Assembly: GCA_963795715.1 (NCBI GenBank)
Contig: CAWCIY010000003.1
Coordinates: forward strand, 744,001 to 808,000
Source: JAFEDN01 sp963795715
Lineage (GTDB): Bacteria > Pseudomonadota > Gammaproteobacteria > Coxiellales > Coxiellaceae
DNA: 64,000 nt
Direction: 5' to 3'
Positions 54,043-62,877 of the stretch are shown one piece after another. The notes beneath the pieces were generated by a model, which was not told the origin of the DNA, searched no databases, and was given only the letters and a program-made list of their open reading frames with translations. The first letter of the stretch is position 1. Each line of letters opens with the position of its first letter. Position numbers and translations under genes: made by a program.

Positions 54043-55197
54043 TTGTATTGGCTGCTGCTGATTTGTTTGACCTATTTTGGCTACTATACAGTTCGATACA
54101 TGGGTTTAGATTTTAAAACGTACTTTAAGGCAGCGGTTATCTTCCAGCAGGGGGGACGGGCTTATCTGGAATTGATGCATATATCTCCTTATTATTACCC
54201 ACCTTTAACTACGCAATTACTAGCCCCGTTTTCTGCTTTTCCTTACTTTACTGTTTTTGGTGTTTGGTTTGCTTTATCGGTTTTGGCAATTGCATTCTCT
54301 GTATGGCTACTGGCGCCTGAAGATCGAAAATTAACTTATTTAATGATCGCCTTTGGTTTTTTACCTGTGGCAAATATGCTTTATACGGGGCAGGTGGAAG
54401 CATTCGTATTACTGACTTTAACGCTTGCCTATGTGTTTATGAAAAAAAATCAGCCGTTCTTCACCGGGATGTGTATTGCCATAGGCATCATGTTAAAAAT
54501 TATACCGCTAGCGCATGGGTTCTATTTTATTTATCGGAAAAAATGGTGGGTAATGTTGGGAATAGCCATTGCTCTCATAATTTTGTTTTTATCCAGTCTA
54601 CCTTTTATAGGTTGGCAAGGCTGGTTAGATTTTTTTCATGTGGCGAGTTATTTTGGCAATCCTCGGTCCATGCATGCAGTTAATTTTGAGCAGATTATAA
54701 ATAATGGCTCCAATCAGGCGCTCAGTGGCTTTATCGCTCGTTTTATCAGTGACGATGTAATTGCTCTAAACACTTGGCGGGTCACTGCATTCATTCTAGC
54801 CATGATAACAGCTTGGGTGTTATTTAGGAACGTGCACAAAATGCATTTTCAAGAAGCCTTCGATTTAGAATTCAGTTTAGTTACAGTCACCATTAATTTA
54901 ATAATGCCTTACACGTGGTACCATCAATATATTTTATTGTTAATCCCTATTTTTATTTTGCTTAGACGAATAGAAAACGAACAACATTGGAAATATTTGT
55001 TGGTTTTAGGCGTAGGATATATTTTAACTGATTTTCAGGGTGTCTTTTGGCATCATTTGCATAATAATTTTCTAGCTTCTTTGCCTTTATTTTTTGGTCT
55101 CAGTTTGTGGGCCATATTAACAAAGGAAATTCTTCAGCCATTAGCCAGACCATTGGCTTCAGATCAGTCCGATTCTAATGCATACTTTCGAACTTAA
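54043..55197 (+). CDS. Integral-membrane glycosyltransferase (GT87/DUF2029-like)
   Basis: 384 residues with about 10 helices. LDFKTYFKAAVIFQQGG near the N-terminus resembles the family's catalytic-loop D, and SPYYYPPLTTQLLAPFSAF is a signature of GT87/GT-C polyprenyl-phosphate mannose (or other sugar) transferases. It would add sugars on the periplasmic side. The start is uncertain: TTG at 54043 is the first usable codon, but the frame is open from 53959. The donor and acceptor are unknown. Confidence 0.7.
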   Translation: MYWLLLICLTYFGYYTVRYMGLDFKTYFKAAVIFQQGGRAYLELMHISPYYYPPLTTQLLAPFSAFPYFTVFGVWFALSVLAIAFSVWLLAPEDRKLTYLMIAFGFLPVANMLYTGQVEAFVLLTLTLAYVFMKKNQPFFTGMCIAIGIMLKIIPLAHGFYFIYRKKWWVMLGIAIALIILFLSSLPFIGWQGWLDFFHVASYFGNPRSMHAVNFEQIINNGSNQALSGFIARFISDDVIALNTWRVTAFILAMITAWVLFRNVHKMHFQEAFDLEFSLVTVTINLIMPYTWYHQYILLLIPIFILLRRIENEQHWKYLLVLGVGYILTDFQGVFWHHLHNNFLASLPLFFGLSLWAILTKEILQPLARPLASDQSDSNAYFRT

Positions 55198-55239
55198 ACG
55201 TACAGGACCCCTAATGCGATATATCCGCGGCACACTTGG

Positions 55240-55293
55240 CGTAGGCGGGAAATATTCTCGGTGTATGGGATGAATTGAAATTTTTGTACCCCA
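55240..55293 (+). repeat. Dispersed repeat R1, copy b
   Basis: Matches 61-113. It lies about 50 bases upstream of tRNA-Ala, between that gene and the glycosyltransferase stop. Confidence 0.75.
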
Positions 55294-55344
55294 CAGAGCC
55301 TTGACTTAATAGTGGCCCTCTCCTAGAATGCTTAGTCTCTGAGC

Positions 55345-55420
<76 letters not shown>

Positions 55421-55425
55421 CTCTT

Positions 55426-55498
55426 GTCCCCATCGTCTAGAGGCCTAGGACACTGCCCTTTCACGGCAATAACAGGGGTTCGAATCCCCTTGGGGACG
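55426..55498 (+). tRNA. tRNA-Glu (anticodon TTC)
   Basis: Acceptor GTCCCCA pairs with TGGGGAC; anticodon loop CTTTCAC gives TTC; T arm GGTTCGAATCC. The CCA end is not encoded (GTA follows), unlike the tRNA-Ala five bases upstream. The pair probably forms one transcript. Confidence 0.96.
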
Positions 55499-55522
55499 TA
55501 TTTTTTTCATGAGGGATTGTTA

Positions 55523-56482
55523 ATGAAAAAAAATTTGTTTTTTTCAGTATTGGCGACCTTTCTAACGACTGGTGTAGCCTGGGCGGGAGGCCCGGAGGTG
55601 GTCGTGATCCAAGAGCCTGAGTATTTCAGTGGTTTTTTTGTCGGCGTCACAGGCGCCTATCACATGACGGCATTTAACGGTAGTTCCGATGTCACGGCTC
55701 CAGAAGATGTAGTGATCACCGCAACTCAGACAGAACCGCCCAATCTCACCTTTAACGAAACAATATTACCTGCTCAAACCTTTATAACCAATGATATCAG
55801 TGGCAATGCCTTTAATGGATATTATGGTGCACAAGGCGGTGTGGGCAAAGTTTTTGATCACCGCTGGTATATCGGTTTCCTAGGTTTTGGTGAATGGGGA
55901 ACTCAAACGCATACAGACACAAGTTCGGATAACATCACTAATTTAACCTTCCATCATGCGCTTGCGAACGGACAATATGTTTTCACTAATCAAGTAAAAA
56001 TCCACAATGATTATGGTCTCGCCTTCAAACCAGGATTTTTGGTAGCCCCTAGATCCATGGTGTATGGCAAAGTAGGTGCAGTTTGGTCGAAATTAACAGT
56101 GACTACTGATTTTTCCGGCAGCGGTTCAGTTTCAGCTGATACTGATGAAGCAAAAATTAACTCTTCATCAACCTTTGGCGGGAGTAACAGCGAAGAGAAT
56201 ACTAAGCGGGGTTTATTGTTAGGTTTAGGCTTTGAACAATTTATCTATAAAAATTTTATAACCCTTAATTTTGAATATAATTATGTTAATTACGGGCATG
56301 TAGGCGTCAGTGCAGATGTATCTTCTCAAGGTACAGTGGATATTAACCCGCATAGCGCGGAGCCTGATTTTTCCGAAAATACCAATTTAGATTCAACGGT
56401 TTTGGCAAGTGCATCTGCTAACGCAAGGGTCAGTACATTTTTAGCAGGTCTGAACTTTTATTTTGGTAGCCATTGGTTTTAG
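55523..56482 (+). CDS. Outer-membrane beta-barrel protein, OmpA-like/porin fold
   Basis: 319 residues from the ATG at 55523 with GAGGG upstream; longer frames reach into the tRNAs and are not credible. Signal peptide 1-20 (FFSVLATFLTTGVAWAGG). The mature part begins SGFFVGVTGAYHM and alternates strands and Asn/Thr/Ser-rich loops (FNGYYGAQGGVGKVFDHRWYIGFLGFGEWG; LKPGFLVAPRSMVYGKVGAVWSK), ending LAGLNFYFGSHWF. This is a small-barrel (outer_membrane_beta-barrel, OMP_b-brl) pattern as in Coxiella and Legionella surface proteins. Function unknown. Confidence 0.75.
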   Translation: MKKNLFFSVLATFLTTGVAWAGGPEVVVIQEPEYFSGFFVGVTGAYHMTAFNGSSDVTAPEDVVITATQTEPPNLTFNETILPAQTFITNDISGNAFNGYYGAQGGVGKVFDHRWYIGFLGFGEWGTQTHTDTSSDNITNLTFHHALANGQYVFTNQVKIHNDYGLAFKPGFLVAPRSMVYGKVGAVWSKLTVTTDFSGSGSVSADTDEAKINSSSTFGGSNSEENTKRGLLLGLGFEQFIYKNFITLNFEYNYVNYGHVGVSADVSSQGTVDINPHSAEPDFSENTNLDSTVLASASANARVSTFLAGLNFYFGSHWF

Positions 56483-56542
56483 CTACAGCCGATTTGGACG
56501 CGTGTAAGCCTATAAACGTCAGTTAAAGGAATTTTCTCTGAC

Positions 56543-56634
56543 TTCCCCCTTTGAAAAAGGGGGATTGAGGGGGATTTTTTGAACTAAAAGATCCAAGCCA
56601 GGTCTAAAAATTCCCCCCTTTTTTAAAGGGGGGT
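56543..56634. repeat. C-run/G-run palindrome (family R2, copy c)
   Basis: TTCCCCCTTTGAAAAAGGGG, a GATTGAGGGGGATTTTTT stretch, and after about 30 bases the inverted AAAAATTCCCCCCTTTTTT with its own G6 partner. It lies between convergent genes and may end transcription both ways. Confidence 0.75.
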
Positions 56635-56673
56635 CTAAAGTTGACACCATTGCCTGAACACTTACCGAGATTC

Positions 56674-57087
56674 TTAATCAACTTCATCTGATTTCTTTAA
56701 AATAAGACTGCTTTTTAAATTTTTGGCAAAATCCGTTTGTGAAATTAAACGAATTACCTCTTTCTTTTTGCGACAGTTTAGCTTTTGCTTGATTTTACCT
56801 AAATAATATTCAACCGTGCGTGGCGACAGGCTGAGGGATAAGCCTGTTTCATGCATAGTTTTTCCCTGAAGTAAATAAAAAACACATTCAGCTTCCCTTT
56901 GTGTTAAGTAAACGCTAGTCAAAGGTTCTCCCAAAATATACTTTTTGGCGCGTTGCTCATTTTGGATAAGGTAATCCGTTTTTTGCAATTTTTCCTTTTT
57001 TTTCACTGGATTACCCTTTTGCATGACCTCTTTTACAAGAGTATCCCAATAATTCTTTTGCCTTCGTTGGCTTTTTGTTTTATACAT
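56674..57087 (-). CDS. LuxR-type DNA-binding regulator
   Basis: 137 residues from the ATG at 57087 (AAAGGA upstream); an ATG 24 codons earlier is less likely. The N-terminal half is very basic. The C-terminal helix-turn-helix LTQREAECVFYLLQGKTMHETGLSLSLSPRTVEYYLGKIKQKLNCRKKKEVI fits the LuxR/GerE family. There is no receiver or ligand domain. It is divergent from the C1-type repressor; the two share about 160 bases of control region, where it may cross-regulate. Confidence 0.8.
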   Translation of the reverse strand: MYKTKSQRRQKNYWDTLVKEVMQKGNPVKKKEKLQKTDYLIQNEQRAKKYILGEPLTSVYLTQREAECVFYLLQGKTMHETGLSLSLSPRTVEYYLGKIKQKLNCRKKKEVIRLISQTDFAKNLKSSLILKKSDEVD

Positions 57088-57244
57088 CTTGCTATCCTTT
57101 TCTAAGATTGATACAATAAGCAATAAGGGGATTTCGGTATTGTCTTTAATATGCAGCAATCATTTTTAATTGCATGATGAATGCAACCAAGGGATTGGTC
57201 AATACCGGGATTTATGGGTACTTAGACTATGTGTAGAAAAAAAC

Positions 57245-57892
57245 ATGAAATTAACGACAAGTCAGATATTGAAACGCCTAATGTTTCATAGGGGAATTCG
57301 TACAACTGAACTAGCCAGAAGGATTGGGCTAAAACAACCCACAGTTCACCGAATTGTGGAAGGTGTTTCACCCAGCCCTCATCAATCTTCTCTAGTCCCG
57401 TTGGCAGAATTTTTTGGTATTTCAGTCGAACAGTTGCGTGGTGAAGAACCTTTGCCATGGAGCCAATACGACACCTGGGGCTTGCATGGCCAGGATATGG
57501 CGACTGTTCCAATTATTAGTTGGGAAGAGGCTGTTAATTGGCCGCAAGGAGCCAATCGTAGTCACGCTCGCCAAGAACCCATCCTGATGCCAAAACCAGT
57601 TAACGAGAACGTATTTGCTCTCGTGATGGAAGATTCTTCTATGAGCCCTCAGTTTCCAAAAGGGACTGTTTTGGTTATCGACCCATCCCGGCCTTATAAA
57701 GACCGTAGCTATGTATTACTCAAAATGAAAGATCATAGCCGTGCGGTGTTTAGACAGTTGCTGTTAGATGCGCGTCAATACTACTTAAAGTGTTTAAGTC
57801 CAGATCTAGATGGTGTCCGTGCTGAACCTTTGAAAGAAGACACACAGATTTGCGGAACTTTGATTCAAGCACGCTTAAATTACGAAGAATAA
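57245..57892 (+). CDS. C1/LexA-type repressor with S24 peptidase domain
   Basis: 215 residues from the ATG at 57245. N-terminal helix-turn-helix (LKRLMFHRGIRTTELARRIGLKQPTVHRIVEG). The C-terminal S24 autoprotease has S132 in DSSMSPQF and K160 in YVLLKMK, the Ser-Lys pair of LexA/C1. It would cut itself when bound to RecA filaments. The upstream in-frame extension to 57170 has no ribosome-binding site. No phage or mobile genes surround it, so it may control a distant locus or the adjacent LuxR-type gene. Confidence 0.85.
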   Translation: MKLTTSQILKRLMFHRGIRTTELARRIGLKQPTVHRIVEGVSPSPHQSSLVPLAEFFGISVEQLRGEEPLPWSQYDTWGLHGQDMATVPIISWEEAVNWPQGANRSHARQEPILMPKPVNENVFALVMEDSSMSPQFPKGTVLVIDPSRPYKDRSYVLLKMKDHSRAVFRQLLLDARQYYLKCLSPDLDGVRAEPLKEDTQICGTLIQARLNYEE

Positions 57893-57908
57893 CATCTTAA
57901 ACCTAACG

Positions 57909-57943
57909 ATTCCTTCCTTTGAAAAAAGGGAGGAATTTTTTTT
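57909..57943 (+). terminator. Rho-independent terminator of the C1-type repressor
   Basis: ATTCCTTCCTTT pairs with AAAGGGAGGAAT (one G-T pair) and is followed by eight T bases. Confidence 0.85.
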
Positions 57944-57985
57944 GCCTATTTTTTCACGTCTGGCGTCACTAAGTTGAAAGACCTA

Positions 57986-58027
57986 GTCCGTCATCCTGCG
58001 ATCAAGTCACAGGATGACGCGGTCCTT
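57986..58027. repeat. GTCATCCTG hairpin repeat
   Basis: GTCATCCTG and CAGGATGAC with flanking GTCC/GGTCC surround ATCAAGTCA. A palindrome of this kind is a frequent dispersed repeat in other intracellular bacteria. It lies between the repressor and the convergent M20 peptidase. Confidence 0.6.
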
Positions 58028-58033
58028 AGGGGG

Positions 58034-59461
58034 TTACTTCTCCACTTGAGCCCTGATCACATAGGCAATACATGCAGTGAGCTTTTGGGCCATTTCGATA
58101 TGCAAAAATTCATTGGGGCCATGAGCGCTGGAGTCGGGTCCTAAAACCCCAGTAATCAAGAATTGTGCTTTAGGGAACATTTCCCCTAACATCCCCATAA
58201 ACGGAATGCTCCCCCCTTCGCCTAAATAAGCCGCTGGTTTGCCAAAAAATAAATTGGAGGCTTCGTCGTTTGCCTGAGCAAGCCAATCCGCAAGTAGTGG
58301 CGCTTGCCAGCCAGTATTTGCTTTCTGAGGCATGAAAGTCACTTTTGCTGAATAAGGAGGATTTTCCGTTAGAGCCTTGGTTAAAGACGCAACCGCTCGG
58401 TCAGCGTCGCAGCTGGGAGGAATACGAACCGAAATATTAGCCGATATATAGGGCACAGTGACACTGCCGGCATTTGATACCGAAGGTAGACCGTCCAAGC
58501 CAATTATGGATAACGCTGGGCGCCAAGTGTGATTTAAAATGAGTTCAGCATCATTGTGATGGACAGGTTCAGTGGGATGGGCAAAAGGAAAGTTTTTTTG
58601 AAAGTTTTCACCCAAAATATGGGCAGTCAGTTTTGCTTGTTCCTGATATTGCCGGGGAATATTCACCTGGAGTTCTTCCAAAAGAATTTCGCCGGTGTTG
58701 GGATTTTCCACCCGGGCCAATAGCATCTCCAGAATTCGAAAGGCCGATGGCACCACCCCGCTTGCGGCGCCGGAATGCATTCCTTTGGTCAGCACATCTA
58801 TCCGCAATAATCCGCTCAGCATCCCTCGTAGAGAAGTGGTGCTCCACAACTGATCATAGTTGCCGCATCCAGAATCCAAACAAATAATAAGACTCGGTTG
58901 TCCTAACTGCTCTTCTAGTTTTTCTAAATAAAAAGGCAGGTCAGGGCTGCCGCTTTCTTCGCTGGCTTCTATGATAACAACGCAGCGGGCGTGTGGAATC
59001 TTATGACGTTGTAACGCAGCAATAGCGGTTAATGCTGCAAATACCGCATAACCATCGTCTGCACCGCCACGGCCATACAATTTGCCATCTTGAAGTACCG
59101 GCTGCCAAGGTCCTAGATCATTACGCCAGCCTTTCATTTCGGGTTGTTTGTCCATGTGGCCATACATCAAAATAGTTTCATCCGTTTGCCCCTCAATTTC
59201 GATGAAAAGTAAAGGTGTACGGTTTTCCTCCTCCATCACCGAGATTTGCATGTTAGCGATAGGTTGTTTGGTGCACCACTTTACAATGAGGTCCATGGCT
59301 TTGTGCATGTAACCTTTCGCTTGCCAGTCAGCATCATAAAGCGGAGATTTATTGGGAATTTTAATGTATTCGCACAGTTTAGGAATGATATCGTGTTGCC
59401 ACACATTGCAAATTTCTTGATACATTTTTTGTGAATTAAGAGTTTTACGTTCAGCCGACAT
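58034..59461 (-). CDS. M20-family metallodipeptidase
   Basis: 475 residues. Zinc and catalytic motifs: MYGHMDKQPE (H and D), GRGGADDGY, EASEESGS (the acid and metal Glu), HSGAASGVVPS for the lid domain insertion, and AHGPNEFLHIE at the end. The pattern is that of carnosine/beta-alanyl-lysine-like or general dipeptidases of the M20F type. Complete. It overlaps the upstream PAP2 gene by 11 bases. Confidence 0.9.
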   Translation of the reverse strand: MSAERKTLNSQKMYQEICNVWQHDIIPKLCEYIKIPNKSPLYDADWQAKGYMHKAMDLIVKWCTKQPIANMQISVMEEENRTPLLFIEIEGQTDETILMYGHMDKQPEMKGWRNDLGPWQPVLQDGKLYGRGGADDGYAVFAALTAIAALQRHKIPHARCVVIIEASEESGSPDLPFYLEKLEEQLGQPSLIICLDSGCGNYDQLWSTTSLRGMLSGLLRIDVLTKGMHSGAASGVVPSAFRILEMLLARVENPNTGEILLEELQVNIPRQYQEQAKLTAHILGENFQKNFPFAHPTEPVHHNDAELILNHTWRPALSIIGLDGLPSVSNAGSVTVPYISANISVRIPPSCDADRAVASLTKALTENPPYSAKVTFMPQKANTGWQAPLLADWLAQANDEASNLFFGKPAAYLGEGGSIPFMGMLGEMFPKAQFLITGVLGPDSSAHGPNEFLHIEMAQKLTACIAYVIRAQVEK

Positions 59462-60149
59462 TTTTTTCTCCCCTATATAGTTTAAAAACCGGAGCTGATC
59501 TCAATGTATGATAAATCACCCAGATTATCAAATAATCCAGGAATCCGCTGAGCAAAGTGTCACTAAAAAAGTGTTCTCCTTGCCCAATTCGTTCAAAAGA
59601 AGTCAAGGCGCCAACGCTTAAGACAATACCTGCAATCAGTTTTCTTTGGCGCACAATAAATAATAACGCTAGGTAACAAAATACATTGGCGCTTTCCCCA
59701 GAAGTGAAAGAACAATTTTTTTCACATTGGGTGCTCATGACCCAAGCTGGAGTGAACAATTTAGTTCCACCGAACTGCTGTACCTGGAAAGGCCGGGCCC
59801 TGCCCCAATGATCTTTTAACACGGTGTTCACTAGTAGAACAGGTCCCACCGCAAAGCAAATTATGATAAATAAACAAACCTTAGGTGAAAAAGGGCCGGG
59901 AAATTTCTTTTGCCACAAACCTCTTACAAAAAGGCAAAAAATGATGATTAAAAAACCGTAAGTGATATAAACCAGTAGGTCGCGGAAAAGTCCCAGATGT
60001 AAACTAGCATAATAATGCTGCAGCAAAAAACCTCGTTGAGATTGATAAAAGAACTGACTAATCACCAAATCAATGTTTGGAAAGTAATATAAGACGACTG
60101 AAAACAGCACCGTGAGTATGGCCATTATATAAAAAAAACGTGTAGACAC
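59451..60149 (-). CDS. PAP2-family membrane phosphatase
   Basis: 232 residues with six helices. Phosphatase motifs: KDHWGRARP, SFTSGESA in place of the usual PSGH, and RIGQGEHFFSDTLLSG. The SGE variant is unusual, as the PSGH histidine normally donates the proton. Such enzymes dephosphorylate lipid A, undecaprenyl pyrophosphate or phosphatidyl-glycerol-phosphate; which one is not clear. It is the second gene of a chain with the M20 peptidase; the lipid-glycosylation operon lies upstream beyond a repeat. Confidence 0.82.
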   Translation of the reverse strand: MSTRFFYIMAILTVLFSVVLYYFPNIDLVISQFFYQSQRGFLLQHYYASLHLGLFRDLLVYITYGFLIIIFCLFVRGLWQKKFPGPFSPKVCLFIIICFAVGPVLLVNTVLKDHWGRARPFQVQQFGGTKLFTPAWVMSTQCEKNCSFTSGESANVFCYLALLFIVRQRKLIAGIVLSVGALTSFERIGQGEHFFSDTLLSGFLDYLIIWVIYHTLRSAPVFKLYRGEKNVG

Positions 60150-60176
60150 TACTTGTTACCTCCTGAAGTTGTTCTG

Positions 60177-60250
60177 ATCCTGCGCATCGGCGAAGCCGAT
60201 TGCTCGGAATGAAGGGGAAGAATCACGGTTCTCCCCCTTGCGATCCCCCA
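60177..60250. repeat. Dispersed repeat R3, copy c
   Basis: ATCCTGCGCATCGGCGAAGC, CGATTGCTCGGAATGAAGGG and CCCCCTTGCGATCCCCCA match copy b at 53842. It is followed by a perfect 9-bp hairpin GGAGTTCCC/GGGAACTCC (60262-60285). The repeat and the hairpin extend into the end of the GT39-like gene. Confidence 0.8.
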
Positions 60251-61734
60251 TCGCGCAAGGTGGAGTTCCCTTCAGCGGGAACTCCTACTCTAGTATTCAA
60301 TCCCTTCAACCAGAAAAAATATACGTGCGTTCTACGTAACAATAAGCGTTGGGAAATAGTGACTTCTTTTAAAAATTGATATTGCTGGACTGAATGGGCC
60401 ATGTTGATTGGTAGGTAAGGTTTATGGGCCATAAAAATAAAATTTTTTCCAGTGGGGATAGTCGTATGAGCGGGATTATCTACCCAATCTACAGAATGGT
60501 CAGGGTCCCAAACATATAAATTATTTCTATTGACCTTACCATAATAAAGTGATTTGGACCAAAGCTCACGACTGTCAGTTAAATAGAGCGTATTGGCATA
60601 TAAATTATGTTGTTTTTGTAATTCCGAACCAAACTCTTGCCAATTAGGATGATCAGGAATCGGCCAAGAACAATATCCGTAAGCAACCATTAGCTCCCAA
60701 CCTGCTAACAAGATTGCAATTAAAACATTTAACCAAAAGCTGAATTTGAGCCAACCCTGAAATTTGTTTTCCCACATATAAGCTACAGTCAGTAATGTAC
60801 CACTTGGATAAGCCACAGCCGCCCAATTGGTATAGGCTTTTGCCAAGAGTGCTTCAATACAAATTATAATTAATATGGGCAGAGTGAAACTGAGTAGTAG
60901 CCGGTAATGGTCTAAGTGAACAGTTTTCTTAGCCCTAAAAAAAGCGATTACTAAAAAACAGGCAATCACAGGGCCCAAAATAGCCATCTGAGTGATTAAA
61001 AATACCAATAAATTTTTGATATGCCAATGAATACCTTCCACATGCGCATTGTGATTGATCACATGGGTAATGGCTGCGTTATGATGCTGGGTATTCCAAA
61101 TGGCGTTGGGTAAAAAAACCAAAATTGCAATTACCAAGGCTAAGTAAGGGCCTGGTTTTTTGAGTGGAGAAGGCTTATTCAAGGTGCTAATGAAGTACAC
61201 TATGGCTGATAGCAAGAAAACAAGCATGGTATACTTACTCAGCAGTCCCAAACCGATAAAAATTCCACATCCGATCCAAAAACGCAGCTTAGCTGACTGA
61301 CAGCCTCTGATAAAAAAATAAAAAGCTGCAGACCAACAAAAAATTAACAAGGGGTCTGTAGAAATAATGGTGGCAGAATAAGTAACCCCGGGAAGCAGCA
61401 ATACCGTCAATCCTGTCCAAAACCCTACCGTTTTATGATATAAATTTTTTCCACATCCATATAAAAACAGGGAAGTGCCTAAATAAGTGAGCGGGCTAAT
61501 TATACGGATCGCCCCTTCGCTATTTCCAAAAAGCCAGGTACTAAAATAAATTACCCAGCTAATCATGGGGGGTTTAGAGTGGTAACCGAGCGCCAAATGC
61601 TGGCTCCAAGTCCAATATTGCGCTTCTTCTAAATCTAAATTGCGGTGATTAAAAAAAAGATAGATGATTCTTAAAAATGTAATTGTCAGGGCAATCCATA
61701 GGAAATTTTTCAAGCAATGGGATTGTTGATTCAT
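60223..61734 (-). CDS. ArnT-like glycosyltransferase (GT39/PMT family)
   Basis: 503 residues with about 11 helices. HRNLDLEEAQYWTWSQHLALGYHSKPPMISW is the GT-C catalytic loop region (the LDxDEA-like LDLEEA), followed by STDPLLIFCWSAAFYFF. Members transfer a sugar from undecaprenyl phosphate to lipid A or proteins in the periplasm. The start overlaps the LAB_N gene by four bases. The last residues (from about RVGVPAEGNSTLRDGGSQGG) are encoded by an intergenic hairpin and repeat R3, so the true C-terminus was probably at KGLNTRV. Confidence 0.85.
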   Translation of the reverse strand: MNQQSHCLKNFLWIALTITFLRIIYLFFNHRNLDLEEAQYWTWSQHLALGYHSKPPMISWVIYFSTWLFGNSEGAIRIISPLTYLGTSLFLYGCGKNLYHKTVGFWTGLTVLLLPGVTYSATIISTDPLLIFCWSAAFYFFIRGCQSAKLRFWIGCGIFIGLGLLSKYTMLVFLLSAIVYFISTLNKPSPLKKPGPYLALVIAILVFLPNAIWNTQHHNAAITHVINHNAHVEGIHWHIKNLLVFLITQMAILGPVIACFLVIAFFRAKKTVHLDHYRLLLSFTLPILIIICIEALLAKAYTNWAAVAYPSGTLLTVAYMWENKFQGWLKFSFWLNVLIAILLAGWELMVAYGYCSWPIPDHPNWQEFGSELQKQHNLYANTLYLTDSRELWSKSLYYGKVNRNNLYVWDPDHSVDWVDNPAHTTIPTGKNFIFMAHKPYLPINMAHSVQQYQFLKEVTISQRLLLRRTHVYFFWLKGLNTRVGVPAEGNSTLRDGGSQGGEP

Positions 61735-62051
61735 CTTGGTTGCGCTTCCTCAGACGTCTGAGTTTGCTGTGCCTTGGCTTTGCGTTCATTAAAGATAAGC
61801 TTAAGATTGCGTACGTAGACAATCACTCCAAATATTTGGCCGCTGATAAAGACTGGATCGCGGGTATGTAGGGAATAAATTAATAAAATGATTCCGCCAC
61901 TGATACTGAACCACCAAAAAGCCATGGGGATTATGCTTTTGCGATGTTTTTCACTATAAATCCATTGAATAAGAAAACGCCCGCCAAACAATGCTTGACC
62001 AAAAAAGCCCAAAATATACCAAATACTGTGAGAGCTAATGTGGTGCAGCAT
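61731..62051 (-). CDS. LAB_N-domain membrane protein (lipid-A-disaccharide-synthase N-terminal-like)
   Basis: 106 residues, three helices. WYILGFFGQALFGGRFLIQWIYSEKHRKSIIPMAFWWFSISGGIILLIY matches the LAB_N family. Such small proteins often sit between a DPM1-like and an ArnT-like transferase, as here, and may flip or present undecaprenyl-phosphate sugars. Overlaps both neighbours (17 and 4 bases). Confidence 0.87.
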   Translation of the reverse strand: MLHHISSHSIWYILGFFGQALFGGRFLIQWIYSEKHRKSIIPMAFWWFSISGGIILLIYSLHTRDPVFISGQIFGVIVYVRNLKLIFNERKAKAQQTQTSEEAQPR

Positions 62052-62784
62052 CGCGTGTCTCCAAAGGACAAGGCCGGCGAATTAGCCACATAACGCCGAG
62101 CATATCGACGATGCCGATCCATAGCCGGTTCATTGTTCCATATTTAGATTGACCGCGAAGTCTAGGACGGTGATTTACCGCGACATTGATAATAAGACCA
62201 TCTACGCGTTTAAAAAGCGCAGGTAAAAACCGGTGTAAATGATTAAAATGGGGCAGTTGTAAAAAAACCGAGCGTGGAAACAACTTTAGCCCACAGCCGC
62301 TATCGGGGCAGTCATCTTTCAATAATGAATCTCGAATTTTATTAGCAATTTTGGACGAAAGCCGTTTTATCCAACTATCATTACGTTTCACACGAATGCC
62401 GGCGACCAAAATCGGTCTTGTTTCAGCGGTAGAGGTTTTTGCCGCTGCAAATAATTTAGGAAAATCAGCTGGGTCGTTTTGGCCGTCTCCGTCTAGAGTG
62501 GCTACCCAATCATACCGGGCTGCCCGTACGCCACTGACAACGGCAATACTTTGGCCATAGTTTTTTGCGTGTTTAACTAGACGCAGCCTGGGGTTCTTTT
62601 GGGTCAGTTCGGCCAAGTGTTGCCGGGAGCCATCGGTGCTGCCATCGTCTACGACGATAATTTCAAACTCCTTTACAGCATTGACCAAAGCCTGGTCCAC
62701 TTCATTAATGAGCTGGTCAATATTCTCAATTTCATTGTAAACAGCGATGACGATGGAGACGCCTTGTGTGGGCAACGGTTGCAT
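62035..62784 (-). CDS. Family 2 glycosyltransferase (DPM1/ArnC-like)
   Basis: 249 residues. VSIVIAVYNEIENIDQLI and EIIVVDDGSTDGSRQHLAEL form the nucleotide-sugar site; VATLDGDGQNDPADFP carries the DxD-type motif; DSGCGLKLFPRSVFLQLPHFNHLHRFLPALF resembles the polyprenyl-phosphate transferases that make undecaprenyl-phosphate-sugar. No C-terminal membrane domain. It starts the operon that continues with LAB_N and the ArnT-like gene, so it probably makes the donor used by the latter. Confidence 0.88.
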   Translation of the reverse strand: MQPLPTQGVSIVIAVYNEIENIDQLINEVDQALVNAVKEFEIIVVDDGSTDGSRQHLAELTQKNPRLRLVKHAKNYGQSIAVVSGVRAARYDWVATLDGDGQNDPADFPKLFAAAKTSTAETRPILVAGIRVKRNDSWIKRLSSKIANKIRDSLLKDDCPDSGCGLKLFPRSVFLQLPHFNHLHRFLPALFKRVDGLIINVAVNHRPRLRGQSKYGTMNRLWIGIVDMLGVMWLIRRPCPLETRDAAPH

Positions 62785-62877
62785 ATATGTGGATTAACCT
62801 AATTTTAAATTTATGTATTATCAAATCATGGCCCGATTTTGTCAATAACCAGGTTTATAAACATAAAAACCAGGAAC

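Noticed and set aside
57245..57892. A prophage around the C1/S24-type repressor
   Set aside because: No integrase, Cro partner, structural or lysis genes are nearby; the neighbours are housekeeping-type genes.
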